Position numbers and translations under genes: made by a program. This document shows, piece by piece, positions 43,079-52,837 of a stretch of 64,000 nucleotides of DNA. The notes beneath the pieces were generated by a model, which worked only from the letters and a program-made list of their open reading frames with translations, searched no databases and was not told where the DNA came from. Each line of letters begins with the position of its first letter. The first letter of the stretch is position 1. Source of the DNA: G965204755 sp965243415 (lineage in GTDB: Bacteria; Acidobacteriota; Vicinamibacteria; Marinacidobacterales; Marinacidobacteraceae); contig OZ251549.1 in the NCBI GenBank assembly GCA_965243415.1, forward strand, positions 2,356,001 to 2,420,000. Direction: 5' to 3'.

Positions 43079-44362
43079 TCAGCGGGGGGCGCGGAGGTCG
43101 TAGGCCAGGAGGACCTGCTGGTCGCGGAGGTAGAGGCGGCCGCCGGAGACGACCGGGTGGCTCCAGGTTTCGTTGCCGGAGCGGTCGGCTTCGGGGAAGC
43201 GGAAGCGGCCGCGCAGTACGACGCCGGCCGGGGACGGTTCCACCAGGGCGACATCGCCGCGCTCGCTGAAGACCTGGAGGCGGCCGTCGGCGACGGTGAG
43301 GGAGCCCTTCGGGATCGCGCGGTCGCGCCAGAGCACCGCGCCGGTCTCGGCGTCGAGGGCGCTCAGGATCGAGCCCGAGAACCCGTACAGGACGCCTTCG
43401 TGGCGCACCGGGGTGGCGTGGTGGGCGCGGAGGTTCCGGGTGAACCAGAGCTCTTCGGCGGTCACGCCCCCGGCGCCGTCGGCGCGGAGTTCGAGCAGCG
43501 CGCCGCCGGTGCCGTAGTCCGAGGAGAGGAAGACCCGCACCCGGTCGCCGTCCGGCCCGGCGCGCCAGACCAGCGGCGTGGCGATGTTCGCGGTGCGGTT
43601 CGAGGCGCGGTCGTAACTCCAGAGCGCCTCGCCGTCCTCGGCGCGCACGCCGACCGCCCGCTCGCCGCTGAAGAAGATCAGATGGGGAGCGCCCGGGAGC
43701 GGCGCCGCCATCGGGGAGGCGTAGCCGGCTTCGTCGCTCTCGGCGGTCCACAGGAGTTCGCCGCTCTCCGCCGCGAAGGCGGCGAACCCGGCGCCTCGGG
43801 CCCCCGGCGAGACGAACACCCGGCCTTCGTGGACCAGCGGCGACTCGCTGAGGCCCCAGGAGATATTCCGGCCGCCGAAGCGGTCGAGCAGGTTCACCGA
43901 CCAGCGGGTCTGTCCGCTGCGGGCGTCGAGCGCGGTGAGTTGGCCGGTGGCGCCGAGCGCGTACACCCGGCCGGCGACGACCGTGGGAACGCTTCTCGGG
44001 CCGTCGCCGCGCCAGTCGCGGAAGTCCCCGGCGTGCGGCGTGGTCCAGAGCGTGGCCCCGGTTTCGGCGTCGAGGGCGACCACCCACTCGCGGTCCGACC
44101 ACATTCCCAGGGTGAGGATCCGGCCCTCGCTGACCGCCACCGTGGAGTAGCCGGCGCCGAGGCTCGCGACCCGGAAGACCAGCGGCGGCCCGCCCGCCGG
44201 CCACTCGCGGAGCAGCCCGGTCTCCCGGGAGATCCCGTCGCGGTTCGGGCCCCGCCACTGGGGCCAGTCCTCGGCGGGGGCGGCGGCGGCGGCGAGGAGC
44301 GGGAACGCGGCGGTCAGGGCGAGCGCCGCGCCGACGGCCGGAAGGAGTCGGTGGTGGTTCAT
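43079..44362 (-). CDS. Exported PQQ-type beta-propeller protein
   Basis: This 427-aa protein has a signal peptide (residues 1-30, ending AAAAAPA) and the opening DWPQWRGPNRDGISRETGLL, typical of the exported PQQ-like propellers found in planctomycete- and acidobacteria-type genomes. Repeated blades follow, with LDAETGATLWTT, LDARSGQTRWSV and LDAETGAVLWRD. It lacks the residues of true quinoprotein dehydrogenases, so is probably a scaffold or binding protein. The ATG overlaps the stop of the upstream lipoprotein gene (ATGA). Confidence 0.82.
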   Translation of the reverse strand: MNHHRLLPAVGAALALTAAFPLLAAAAAPAEDWPQWRGPNRDGISRETGLLREWPAGGPPLVFRVASLGAGYSTVAVSEGRILTLGMWSDREWVVALDAETGATLWTTPHAGDFRDWRGDGPRSVPTVVAGRVYALGATGQLTALDARSGQTRWSVNLLDRFGGRNISWGLSESPLVHEGRVFVSPGARGAGFAAFAAESGELLWTAESDEAGYASPMAAPLPGAPHLIFFSGERAVGVRAEDGEALWSYDRASNRTANIATPLVWRAGPDGDRVRVFLSSDYGTGGALLELRADGAGGVTAEELWFTRNLRAHHATPVRHEGVLYGFSGSILSALDAETGAVLWRDRAIPKGSLTVADGRLQVFSERGDVALVEPSPAGVVLRGRFRFPEADRSGNETWSHPVVSGGRLYLRDQQVLLAYDLRAPR

Positions 44363-45474
44363 GGGATCTCCGCCGACCGGAGCCAGGCGCGCGCCGGGGG
44401 CAGGGCGGCGGCCCGCAGGGCTTCGAGATAGTCGCGGAGCCGGTCGCCCGCCGCAGCCGGTTCGCGGTCTCCCGGGCCCGGCAACTCGGCCATGAAGACA
44501 TAGACCAGCGCCTGCCCGGGCGGGTCGCCGGGACGCCGGGTGTAGCCGGAGAGGACGCGGGTGATCGGGTCGCTGTTCAGGGAGCCGCCCTTGAAGTAGT
44601 GGCGCCGGACGCCGCCGCTCCCCGCCCCGGTCGTCTCTTCCTCTTCCTCGAGGAACAGGATCTCCCGCAGGGCCTCCCGGGTCGCCTCCCCGACGCCGGG
44701 GACCGTTCCGGCGGCGATCTGCGCCAGCACCGCGGCCAGCGAGGCGGCGGTCGCCTCGTTGTCGCCGGTCACCTCCCGGGCGGCGAGCATGTAGCGGCGG
44801 GACTCGATGCCGGAGAAGTCCGGATGGCGTTCGCGGATGCGGCCGGTCAGCGCCCGCGGGCCGCCGAGGAACGCGGTCGTCAGGTTGGCGGCGGCGTTGT
44901 ACACCGCGTTCGAGACGCCGTCCCCGCGGACCATGTGCCGCCCGACGGTGCGCGCGGTCGCCTCGGCGAGGTGTTCCCGGATCTCGGCGCGGGTTTCGGC
45001 GTCGAAGTGGGCGACCGCCGGGTGCTGCGGGTCGCCCACGATCCCCTCCGCGCCCGGGAGCGGTTCGTCCAGCGTCCCGGCGCGCGCGGCGAACAGTTCC
45101 ACCAGGTAGGCGGTCTTGATGGAACTCGCCGCCGGGCGGGGCGCCTCCGCCGCCTCGGTGTAGAGCGGCGCTCCGCCGGCGAGGCCCGGGTCGGCGGCCC
45201 GGAGGTGGAGGCTCCGTTCGAGACCCGGCAGGTCGTCGGCGGGGACCGTCCCGAGCGCGACGGCGATCCGTTCCCTCGCCGCGGCGACGCTCTCCGCTGC
45301 CGCGGCGACGCCCGGCGCTGCCGCGGGGTCCGTCGTTTCCGGGCCGGGAGGAGCGCCGCAGCCGGTGAGTCCGGCGAGGGCGAACGCCGGCGCGACCCGC
45401 CGGACGAAGGCGCCGGTCCGCTCCCGGAACCCGCCCGGACCGGCGCGCGGACGGGGCGGGGGGTTCCGGGTCAT
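44359..45474 (-). CDS. Serine hydrolase lipoprotein of the class A beta-lactamase fold
   Basis: This 371-aa protein has a lipobox (LAGLTGC, Cys39). The beta-lactamase-like domain shows the active-site S-x-x-K as SSIKTAYLVELFA, an S-x-N-like element in GVSNAVYNAAANL and a K-G-G as YFKGGSL. It probably acts in the periplasm on peptidoglycan-like or ester substrates. There is no omega-loop ExxxN that I can place with confidence, so true beta-lactamase activity is doubtful. It is co-translated with the PQQ propeller downstream and lies 33 nt after the giant surface-protein gene. Confidence 0.78.
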   Translation of the reverse strand: MTRNPPPRPRAGPGGFRERTGAFVRRVAPAFALAGLTGCGAPPGPETTDPAAAPGVAAAAESVAAARERIAVALGTVPADDLPGLERSLHLRAADPGLAGGAPLYTEAAEAPRPAASSIKTAYLVELFAARAGTLDEPLPGAEGIVGDPQHPAVAHFDAETRAEIREHLAEATARTVGRHMVRGDGVSNAVYNAAANLTTAFLGGPRALTGRIRERHPDFSGIESRRYMLAAREVTGDNEATAASLAAVLAQIAAGTVPGVGEATREALREILFLEEEEETTGAGSGGVRRHYFKGGSLNSDPITRVLSGYTRRPGDPPGQALVYVFMAELPGPGDREPAAAGDRLRDYLEALRAAALPPARAWLRSAEIP

Positions 45475-45507
45475 CTCTGCCCCGGCGGCGTGAAGGACCG
45501 CCGGAAG

Positions 45508-48500
45508 TCAGAACTCTACGCGCCCGAAGAGGCCGAGACGGAGCAGCGCCGGCCGGCCCGGCCCCTCCCGCCTCTCGCCGAGCAGGTCCAGGTCGAAGCG
45601 CCCGTCCCGCCCTCCGAGTCGCAGTCCCACCCGCGCCTGTCGCGTCCGGGCCGATTCCCAGCGGATCTCGGTGTACGGCGCCGCCGCTCCCAGCCGGTAC
45701 CGGGCGCGGGCGCCCAGGGAACCGCCCCCCGCCGGAGCGAAGCCGACCCCCGCGAGCCCCGGCGCCGAGAGCGATCGGGAACCGGAGGAGAACCCGGGAA
45801 CCGCGCCGGGAACGAAGGAACCGGAGGAGACCCCGGGCGCCGCGCCCCACGCCGGGGTCAGGTCGAGCGCCAGTCCCCGCTCCCTCCGGGGCGGGCCCAG
45901 CCGCAGCGTCACCGACGCCCCGGTCTCCCGGTGCCCGGACTCGCCGTGGAGGGCGAGGATCCGTCCGCGCGCCTCCATCCCGGCCCGCCCGCCGCCGCTC
46001 TCCGCCCGCACTCCCCCGGCGATCTCCACCCCGGCCCCGGTCACCCCGTCGCCGCCGTCGTAGAGCGCGTTCACCACCACGAAGGGCGTCGCCGCCCCGA
46101 AACTGCGGGACCCCTCGACCCCCAGCCGGGTGCGGAACACCCGGGCCGCCAGGCCGCCGAGCACCGGGCCCTCCCCGTCGGCGGCCAGCCGGGCGGCGCC
46201 GGCATCGAGGTGGAGCGCCACCCGGCCGCGGCGGCCCGAAGCGAGTTCCCGCCGGATCCCCGCCAGCCCGAAGACCAATCCCAGGTCGGCCCGCTCCGCG
46301 ACCGCGGTCACCGAGCGGGACAACTCCGCCGACCCCCGGGCCACGCCGCCGATCCCCCAGAGGTCGGTGCGCCCGTCCGGCGCCCAGCGCAGGTACGGAT
46401 GGAGGCCCATCAGCCGGGTGGACAGTCCCCCGGCGCCCCGCGCCTCGGCGCCGGCGTCGTGGAACTCGTAGTCGGTGTCGGCGCGGCCGGCGGACCAGGC
46501 GAGGCCGGCGAGCAGCCGCCCGCTCTCGAGGTCCGCGCCCAGGTACGCCGTGAGCGGGGCCCCGTCGTAGCGCGAGCCGGCGCCGGGCGCGCCCCGGAAG
46601 GACTGCCGGTCCCCGGCGCCCCAGAAGGTCCAGCGCCGTTCCGACCCGCCCCCGGAATCGTCACCGGCCGCCGACCCCTCCGCCCCGCCGCCGGTCAGGT
46701 CGTCGAGACCCAGGGAGAACGCCGAGCCGGCCAGCAACTGTTCGAAGAGGGAGCCGGAGTCCGACCCCGCGGTCGCGCCCGGCGCCCCGGTCCCGGCGAA
46801 CGCCGAAGCGAAGGAATCAGGAAGACCGGGCCCCGTATCCGGAACGAAGACCCCGTTCACCCCGATCCCGAAGCCGGCCCCCTCCGCCCGTCGCCGGCCG
46901 GCGAGATGCACCGTGGCCGCGCCCCCCGACCCGCGCAGTCGCGCCCCCAGCACCGCCGCGGCGCTCGAGAGCGCGCTGCGCCCCAGGCCGGCCAGGGTGT
47001 CGCCCACCACCGCGATCTCGGCCTCCGCGGTGACCACGGTTACCGCGAACGACTGCGTCGCCTCGCCCCCGGCGTTGCGGCCGCTCACGGTGACCGTCGC
47101 GCTCCCGTCCGCCAGCGGCGTCACCGTCAGGGTGGAACCCTCGACCACGACCCCGGCGACCGCCGGAGCGGAGGACTCGGCCGCGAATCCGGACGCGCCC
47201 CGGAAGGCCGCCTCCAGCGGGATCCGCGCCGGCGCCGCGCCCAGGGTGAGCCGCCGCGCGGGCAGCGCGCGGACCGCCTGCGGGGCGCCGTCCACCCGGT
47301 GCTCCGGCTGGTCCGGCAGCACCGCGTACACCGCGGCGGCCCGCGCGTCGAAGGCCTCGGCCAGCCAGCCGGCGCCGGTGGGGACCGCGTTCGCGGCCAG
47401 ACTGACCCCGTCCGGGTCGCGGTCCACCGGAACCACCCGGTAGCGGTAGTGGAAGGCCGCGCCCCGGTGGGCGGCCAGATCCATCTGCCGCACCTCCCGG
47501 CCGATCCGGAGGGCCAGCACCGGCACCTCCTCCTCCCGGACCTCCTCCCGGTACCGCGCTTCGGCTTCGATGATCTCGCCGCTGCGATAGGTGTCGTCGG
47601 CCAGGGCGCGGGAGGTGATCCGCAGGGAAGTGAGCACCGGGAGGCTGCCCTCCGGGGCGCCGTTCACCCGATGCCCCCGCTGGTCCGGCAACGCCGGGTG
47701 GGAGAGGTCCCCGTCGCTTCCGACGGAGTCCCGGATCTTCCCCGCCGGGAGCGAGAGCGCGTTCGCCGCCAGGCTGACCCCGTTGGGGTCGAGATCCCGC
47801 CGCGCCACCCGGTAGCGGAAGCGGAGGGTCGCCGCGTCGGCGCCGGCGAACTCCATCTCCCGGACCCGGCCGCCGACCTCCAGCGGCAGCGCCGGCGTCC
47901 CCTCCAACTCGATCCGGTCGCTGAACCCGACCGCGATCTCGATCACCTCTTCCCGGCGGTAGGTGTTGCCGCGTTCCGGCCGGGAGGTGATCCGCAGGCC
48001 GGTCACCACCGGCGGGTCCACGATGGTGATGGTGAACCGCAGGGTGGCGCGGGCGCCGGCCTCGTCGGTCGCGGTCAGCCGGTAGCCGGTCTGCCGCTGC
48101 TTCGTCGTCGGCGTGCCGGTGAGTTCGCGGCCGTCGGCGGCGAAGGCCAGCCCGTCGGGCAGGGTGGGCGTGACCGCGTAGGTGATGAGCCCCACGCCTC
48201 CGGTCGCCGCCGGCAGCACCTCCGGCTCGATCGCCCGGCCCGCCCGGTAGAGCAGGTCCGGCCCCCGCACCCGGGAGAACAGGAGCGGCCGGGGCTCCGA
48301 CTCGCCGCCCGTTCCGGGGTCGAGCACCGTAACCGTGAAGACGCCGGTCACGGCCTCGTGGATCCCGTCCCGGGCGGTGATCCGGATCGGGTACCGGCCG
48401 GGAACCGCGTCGCCGGGCAGCGTGCCCCGGAACGAGAGGTCGGTGACCGTGCGGTCGCCCCGGCGGGTCTCGATCCCGTGGGTCAGACCCCGCGGCAGCC

Positions 48501-51500
48501 CGCGCAGGGTCACCGCGAGCGGGTCGCCGTCCTCGTCGGTCACCGCGGCGTAGAACGGGGAGGCCGTCTCCCCCGGCGCGAAGCGGCGGTCGCCGGGCGC
48601 CTCGATGACCGGAGGGGAGTTCCCCGCGTCCTGCCCCCCGGCCCCGGGCTCCGACCCGGTCCCGGTTCCCCCGGCGGTGATCGTCACCGTGAACTGCGCG
48701 CCGACCGGCGGGTTCACCCCGTCGTCGGCCCGGATGGAGACCGGGTAGTCCGCCGCCTCGGCGCCGGCGGCCACGACGCCGGACACCGTTCCGTGCGCTC
48801 CGCCGGTCGGCGGGGAGAACGCGAGCCCGCCCGGGAGTCCGGCGACGGAGACCGCGACCGGGTCGTCGTCCGGGTCGGTTACCGCGATGGTGAAGGCGGC
48901 GACGGTCTGCCCCGGCGCGAAGGCCCGGTCGGCGGGCGCGGTGATGACCGGCGGGGAGTTCCCCTCGTCCGCCCGTTCGTTCCCGGTTCCGGCGGCGGTG
49001 ATCGTCACGGTGAACCCGGCGCCGACCGGCGGGTTCACCCCGTCGTCGGCGCGGATGGAGACCGGGTAGTCCGCCGCTTCGGCGCCGGCGGCCACGACGC
49101 CCGACACCGTTCCGTGCGCTCCGCCGGTCGGGGCGGAGAACGCGAGCCCGGCCGGGAGTCCGCCGAGGGAGACCGTGACCGGGTCCCGGTCCGCGTCGGT
49201 TACCACGATGGAGAAGGCGGCGACCGTCTCGCCCGGCGCGTAGGCGCGGTCGGCGGGCGGGGTGATGACCGGCGCCGAGTTCCGGTGGCCCGGCTGCGGC
49301 GGCGGAGGCGTCGTCGTCGCGCTCTCGGTGACGGTGATCGTGAAGAACCGTTCCGCGGTCGCTCTCCCGTCGCCGGCGGCGGCGGTGACCGGCCAGTCCC
49401 TCGCCTCCGCCGTAGCGGCCACCGTCCCGGAGAGGTCGCAGCCGGCCGACCCGACGCCCGGCGACGGGTCCGCGGAGCAGACGAGGCCCGGGGGCAGCCC
49501 GGTCACGGCGAGGGCGAGCGGATCCCCGTCGGCGTCGCTGGCGGTGATGCTGCGGCTCCCGATGGTCTCGCCCCGCGAGAAGGTCAGGTCCCCGGGGGCG
49601 GTGAGGACCGGCGCGCGGTTCGCCCGCGTCACGGTGATGGTGAAGGTGGCGCTCACTTCCGGCGCCACGCCGTCGTTCGCGGTGATCGTGACCGGGTAGT
49701 CCCGCACCGCCGCGTTCCCGGCTACGGCGCCGGAGATCTGTCCGTTCGCGGCGGAGAAGGCGAGCCCCGGGGGCATCCCGGTGACGCCGATCGTCGGGGT
49801 GTCGCCGTCGGCGTCGGAGACCTCGACAGCGAAGGCGGCGATGGTCTCGCCCTGGGAGTAGGAGCGGTCCGCGGGAACGGTGATCGTCGGGGCCGCATTC
49901 GAGACGGACTCCGACTCGATGTCGGTGGCTTCGGCTTCCGTCACCGTGATGGTGAAGGTGGCGCGCACTTCGTCCCACCCGTCGCTCGCGGTGGCCTTCG
50001 CGGTGTACGCCTTCGCTGCGGCGTCGGGGGCGACCGTGCCGCCCAGGGTGCAGGAAGCCGCGCCGGAGGAAGCGGAGGGCGAGGCGCAGGCCAGCCCGGC
50101 GGGGAGCCCGGTGACCGCCAGCGAGAGGTCGTCGCCGTCGGCGTCGGTGGCGGAGACGCTCACCGCGGCGATCGTCTCGCCCTGCGTCCAGGTGGCGGCG
50201 TCGGGGACGAGGATCTTCGGGGCGCGGTTGGGGAGGCGGACCGTGACGGTGAAGGTGGCGCTGACCTCGGGGGCCTTCCCGTCGTTCGCCGTGACGGTGA
50301 CGGTGTGGGCCTGCACCGCCGCGGTGGGGGCGACCGCTCCGGAGACCTTCCCGGTGGCGGCGGACCAGGCCAGACCCGAGGGCAGGCCGGTTACCCCGAC
50401 CGTCGGGGAGTCGCCGTCGGCGTCGGAGACGACGATCGCGAACGGGGCGATCCGCTCCCCCCGCCGGTAACTCCTGTCCCCCGGGGCGGTGATGACCGGC
50501 GGCCGGTTCGCCTCGGTAACGGTGATGGTGAAGGCGGCGCTCGCTTCGCCGCCGCGGCCGTCGGTCGCGGTGACGGCGGCGGGGTGGGCTTTCACCGCGG
50601 CGTCGGCGGCGACCGTCCCGGAGATCTGCCCCGAGGCCGCGGACCAGGCCAGGCCGGCGGGCAGGCCGGTGACCGAGACCGTCGGGGTGTCGCCGTCCGG
50701 GTCCGAAACGGTGATGCCGAAGGCGGCGATCGTCTCCCCCCGTCGGTAACTGCGGTCGTCGGGGGCGGTGAGGACCGGCGGCCGGTTGGCCCGGGTCACC
50801 GTTACGGTGAAGGTCGCCGTGACCGTGGCGGTGTGCCCGTCGTCCGCCGTGATGGTGGCCGTGTAGTCCTGCGCCGCGGCGTCGGCGGCGACCGTTCCCG
50901 AGACCTGTCCGGTGGCGGCGGAGTACGCCAGACCGGAGGGGAGCCCGGAGACGGAGACCGTGAGCGGGTCCTCGTCGGGGTCCGTGACCTCGATGTCGAA
51001 GGCGGTGACGGCCTCGCCCTGCGAGAAACTGCGGTCGGCGGGAGCGGTGAGGACCGGCTGTCGGTTCGGCGCAACGTACGCCTGCACCGGGACCGACTTC
51101 GAGGCCGCCGCGTTCCCGTTCCCGCTCGAGTCCCACACCATGCCCGCCGGCAGGGTCACCGTCAGGGAGCCGACCGCCGTCGGCAGCGCGGTCACCGTAT
51201 AGACCGGCGGGTTCGCGGTCGTCGCGGACACCGCGGTGACCGCCCCGTTCGTCGCCTGGAACCGGACCACCCAGCCGGGGATGAAGTTGGGGCCGAGCGG
51301 CTCGTCGAACCGGATCGAGAAGTCCGCGGCCGGGAACGAGAGGTCGGCGTTCTGCCGGATCGCCTCCGGGCCGCTGATCGTCGCCGCCGGCCCTTCCCGG
51401 TCCCAGACGAACCGCGCCGGCCGGCTGTCGCGCAGGTTCGTCGGGTCCCGTGCGGCCCCGCCCCGGAGGTCGATGGTGATCGTCCCGGAGGCTGCCGGCT

Positions 51501-51915
51501 TCACCTCCACCAGATAGTCCCGCAGGTCGCCGTACGCCGCCCCGGTGGCGCTCCGCAGCAGGCGCAGCGTCGCGTTCGTCGCCGTGAAGTCGTTCAGCGC
51601 CAGCCCGACCACATCCTCCGCGAAACTGATCTTGAGGTCGAAGTACCGGTCCCCCTGCGCCGAGGCCTGCTTCGACAGGGTCACCGAGATGATCCGCGCC
51701 TGCGCTTCGGCCTTCCCGGCCCCCGCCAGCGCCCACACCCCCACGAAAACGACGGCCAGCGCCTTGGAGAGCCCGACGACCGTGAGTCGCCGGATGGCGC
51801 TTACAGCGGGGCCCGGCGCCCGGGACACGGCGCGCCTCCCCGTCGTCCGGGTGCGGGCCCACCTCGCGCGGCCCGTCCGGGCGTCGGGCCGAAAAAGAGA
51901 TCGGCACGACTGCAT
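45508..51915 (-). CDS. Giant cadherin/Ig-like repeat autotransporter
   Basis: This 2,135-aa protein has an extended signal peptide (about 70 residues, ending AGAGKAEA). An N-terminal domain of about 270 residues is followed by nine clear and one degenerate tandem repeats of about 90-107 residues (He_PIG/CADG type; pattern APVxTAPxDRSY, GETIAAFxIxVxDxDGD, GLPxGLAxS, SGTVA, ATFTVTVT). Two roughly 110-residue modules starting LRITSR and ending LPDQ-x-HRV follow, then a bacterial-Ig-like domain. A roughly 400-residue C-terminal beta-barrel ends RLGLFGRVEF, with the terminal Phe expected for outer-membrane insertion. It is probably a surface adhesin. It diverges from three tetR genes. Confidence 0.88.
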   Translation of the reverse strand: MQSCRSLFRPDARTGRARWARTRTTGRRAVSRAPGPAVSAIRRLTVVGLSKALAVVFVGVWALAGAGKAEAQARIISVTLSKQASAQGDRYFDLKISFAEDVVGLALNDFTATNATLRLLRSATGAAYGDLRDYLVEVKPAASGTITIDLRGGAARDPTNLRDSRPARFVWDREGPAATISGPEAIRQNADLSFPAADFSIRFDEPLGPNFIPGWVVRFQATNGAVTAVSATTANPPVYTVTALPTAVGSLTVTLPAGMVWDSSGNGNAAASKSVPVQAYVAPNRQPVLTAPADRSFSQGEAVTAFDIEVTDPDEDPLTVSVSGLPSGLAYSAATGQVSGTVAADAAAQDYTATITADDGHTATVTATFTVTVTRANRPPVLTAPDDRSYRRGETIAAFGITVSDPDGDTPTVSVTGLPAGLAWSAASGQISGTVAADAAVKAHPAAVTATDGRGGEASAAFTITVTEANRPPVITAPGDRSYRRGERIAPFAIVVSDADGDSPTVGVTGLPSGLAWSAATGKVSGAVAPTAAVQAHTVTVTANDGKAPEVSATFTVTVRLPNRAPKILVPDAATWTQGETIAAVSVSATDADGDDLSLAVTGLPAGLACASPSASSGAASCTLGGTVAPDAAAKAYTAKATASDGWDEVRATFTITVTEAEATDIESESVSNAAPTITVPADRSYSQGETIAAFAVEVSDADGDTPTIGVTGMPPGLAFSAANGQISGAVAGNAAVRDYPVTITANDGVAPEVSATFTITVTRANRAPVLTAPGDLTFSRGETIGSRSITASDADGDPLALAVTGLPPGLVCSADPSPGVGSAGCDLSGTVAATAEARDWPVTAAAGDGRATAERFFTITVTESATTTPPPPQPGHRNSAPVITPPADRAYAPGETVAAFSIVVTDADRDPVTVSLGGLPAGLAFSAPTGGAHGTVSGVVAAGAEAADYPVSIRADDGVNPPVGAGFTVTITAAGTGNERADEGNSPPVITAPADRAFAPGQTVAAFTIAVTDPDDDPVAVSVAGLPGGLAFSPPTGGAHGTVSGVVAAGAEAADYPVSIRADDGVNPPVGAQFTVTITAGGTGTGSEPGAGGQDAGNSPPVIEAPGDRRFAPGETASPFYAAVTDEDGDPLAVTLRGLPRGLTHGIETRRGDRTVTDLSFRGTLPGDAVPGRYPIRITARDGIHEAVTGVFTVTVLDPGTGGESEPRPLLFSRVRGPDLLYRAGRAIEPEVLPAATGGVGLITYAVTPTLPDGLAFAADGRELTGTPTTKQRQTGYRLTATDEAGARATLRFTITIVDPPVVTGLRITSRPERGNTYRREEVIEIAVGFSDRIELEGTPALPLEVGGRVREMEFAGADAATLRFRYRVARRDLDPNGVSLAANALSLPAGKIRDSVGSDGDLSHPALPDQRGHRVNGAPEGSLPVLTSLRITSRALADDTYRSGEIIEAEARYREEVREEEVPVLALRIGREVRQMDLAAHRGAAFHYRYRVVPVDRDPDGVSLAANAVPTGAGWLAEAFDARAAAVYAVLPDQPEHRVDGAPQAVRALPARRLTLGAAPARIPLEAAFRGASGFAAESSAPAVAGVVVEGSTLTVTPLADGSATVTVSGRNAGGEATQSFAVTVVTAEAEIAVVGDTLAGLGRSALSSAAAVLGARLRGSGGAATVHLAGRRRAEGAGFGIGVNGVFVPDTGPGLPDSFASAFAGTGAPGATAGSDSGSLFEQLLAGSAFSLGLDDLTGGGAEGSAAGDDSGGGSERRWTFWGAGDRQSFRGAPGAGSRYDGAPLTAYLGADLESGRLLAGLAWSAGRADTDYEFHDAGAEARGAGGLSTRLMGLHPYLRWAPDGRTDLWGIGGVARGSAELSRSVTAVAERADLGLVFGLAGIRRELASGRRGRVALHLDAGAARLAADGEGPVLGGLAARVFRTRLGVEGSRSFGAATPFVVVNALYDGGDGVTGAGVEIAGGVRAESGGGRAGMEARGRILALHGESGHRETGASVTLRLGPPRRERGLALDLTPAWGAAPGVSSGSFVPGAVPGFSSGSRSLSAPGLAGVGFAPAGGGSLGARARYRLGAAAPYTEIRWESARTRQARVGLRLGGRDGRFDLDLLGERREGPGRPALLRLGLFGRVEF
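48700..49151. repeat. Near-identical direct repeats inside the giant gene
   Basis: About 130 bp at 48,700-48,830 recur almost unchanged at 49,021-49,151, 321 bp apart (exactly 107 codons), encoding neighbouring cadherin-like units 8 and 7. Their similarity at DNA level is far above that of the other units, pointing to a recent duplication and possible copy-number change by recombination. Confidence 0.8.
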
Positions 51916-52084
51916 AACCGTAAAAGGCTATCGGAAAAGACAGAAAAAGCAAATGTAACATGTCGAAGATGGTTGTAAACATGACCCAGACTTCATTGTA
52001 AAGTCATGGAACGGAGCCGATCACGGTCGAAAGAGACAGGAAAAAGCCGCCTAAGGCATTACTTCGTATGGATTTACGCGATCC
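51916..52084. promoter_or_regulatory. A+T-rich divergent control region
   Basis: This 169-nt stretch is the most A+T-rich in the window. It contains two similar elements, TTGTAAACATGA (about 51,973) and TTGTAAAGTCATGG (about 51,996), plus ATGTAACATGT nearby. It separates the giant surface-protein gene (leftward) from tetR1 (rightward). It is the obvious place for promoters of both and for binding of one or more of the TetR proteins; no perfect palindrome is visible. Confidence 0.55.
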
Positions 52085-52837
52085 ATGGGGTACGCTTCGA
52101 CCGGTATGTCCGCCGCCGGCGACCCCGCGGATCCGCCCGACCTCCCCGCGGGGGCGTCCGGCCCGCGGAGGCCGGCCGGCGCCCGGCCGCGGCCCCGGCG
52201 CCGCCAGGCGCGCTCGACCGCGGCCCGGAGCGCGATCCTGGCGGCGGCGCTCGAGGAGTTCTCGCGGGTCGGGTTCGAGGGCGCCTCCACCCGCCGGATC
52301 GCGGAGGGCGCCGGGGTGAGCCTCCCCCTGATCCGCCACCACTTCGGCAGCAAGGAGGACCTCTGGAAGGCGACCGCGGCGGAGGTGTACGGCGCCTTCC
52401 TGGAGCGGCTCGGCGAGCGCCGGAAAGGGCTCGAGGGGGTCGCCGACCGGGTGCTGCTGCGGCTCCTGCTGCGCGAATACATCCTCTTCTTCGCCCGCGT
52501 CCCCCAGTTCGCCCGGTTCCTGATCCAGGTGAACCACGGGCCGCCGGAACTGCTGGAGTGGCTGGTCGCCCGGTTCGTCCCCCCGGCGGGGGGCTGGTAC
52601 AATGACCTGCTGCGGCGGGCGCAGTCGGAGGGCTTCTTTCCCCGCGGTGATCTCTTCCTGCTGCGGTTCCTGTTCCTCGGCGCCGCGACCTCGGTATTCG
52701 TGTTCGGCCCGACGATCTCCCGGCTTTCGGGACTGGACCCCACCGATGACTCCGTGGTCGAGAAACAGGTGGACCTGGTGCTCCACCTGTTCGTCGGCCC
52801 GAAGGCGGCGGGGCCGCCGCGGCGGGGGCTTCTCTGA
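52085..52837 (+). CDS. TetR/AcrR-family regulator (1 of 3 tandem)
   Basis: This 250-aa protein has an Arg/Pro-rich N-terminus, then the TetR DNA-binding domain (AILAAALEEFSRVGFEGAST, then RRIAEGAGVSLPLIRHHFGS with the HTH, and KEDLWKATA). A helical ligand domain follows, with LREYILFFARVPQFARFLIQ. The second ATG at 52,106 could be the true start. It is closely similar to the next gene, including the C-terminal ...DLVLHLFVGPKAAGPPRRGLL. Divergence from the giant adhesin gene suggests that it controls that gene. Confidence 0.9.
   Translation: MGYASTGMSAAGDPADPPDLPAGASGPRRPAGARPRPRRRQARSTAARSAILAAALEEFSRVGFEGASTRRIAEGAGVSLPLIRHHFGSKEDLWKATAAEVYGAFLERLGERRKGLEGVADRVLLRLLLREYILFFARVPQFARFLIQVNHGPPELLEWLVARFVPPAGGWYNDLLRRAQSEGFFPRGDLFLLRFLFLGAATSVFVFGPTISRLSGLDPTDDSVVEKQVDLVLHLFVGPKAAGPPRRGLL

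Noticed and set aside
44359..45474. Functional class A beta-lactamase (antibiotic resistance gene)
   Set aside because: The S-x-x-K and K-G-G elements are present, but I cannot place the Glu166-type omega loop, and the gene is a lipoprotein in an operon with a propeller protein; serine hydrolase is the safer call.
44599..51978. A 2,459-codon open frame on the plus strand opposite the giant surface-protein gene
   Set aside because: It is a shadow: at this G+C content antisense frames stay open. Its translation is Arg/Gly/Asp-rich with no domain, signal or family pattern, whereas the minus strand encodes clear repeats and a barrel.
51960..52010. The TTGTAAA-like elements as a proven TetR operator
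   Set aside because: They are direct rather than inverted repeats and not perfectly matched; kept only as a possible control region.
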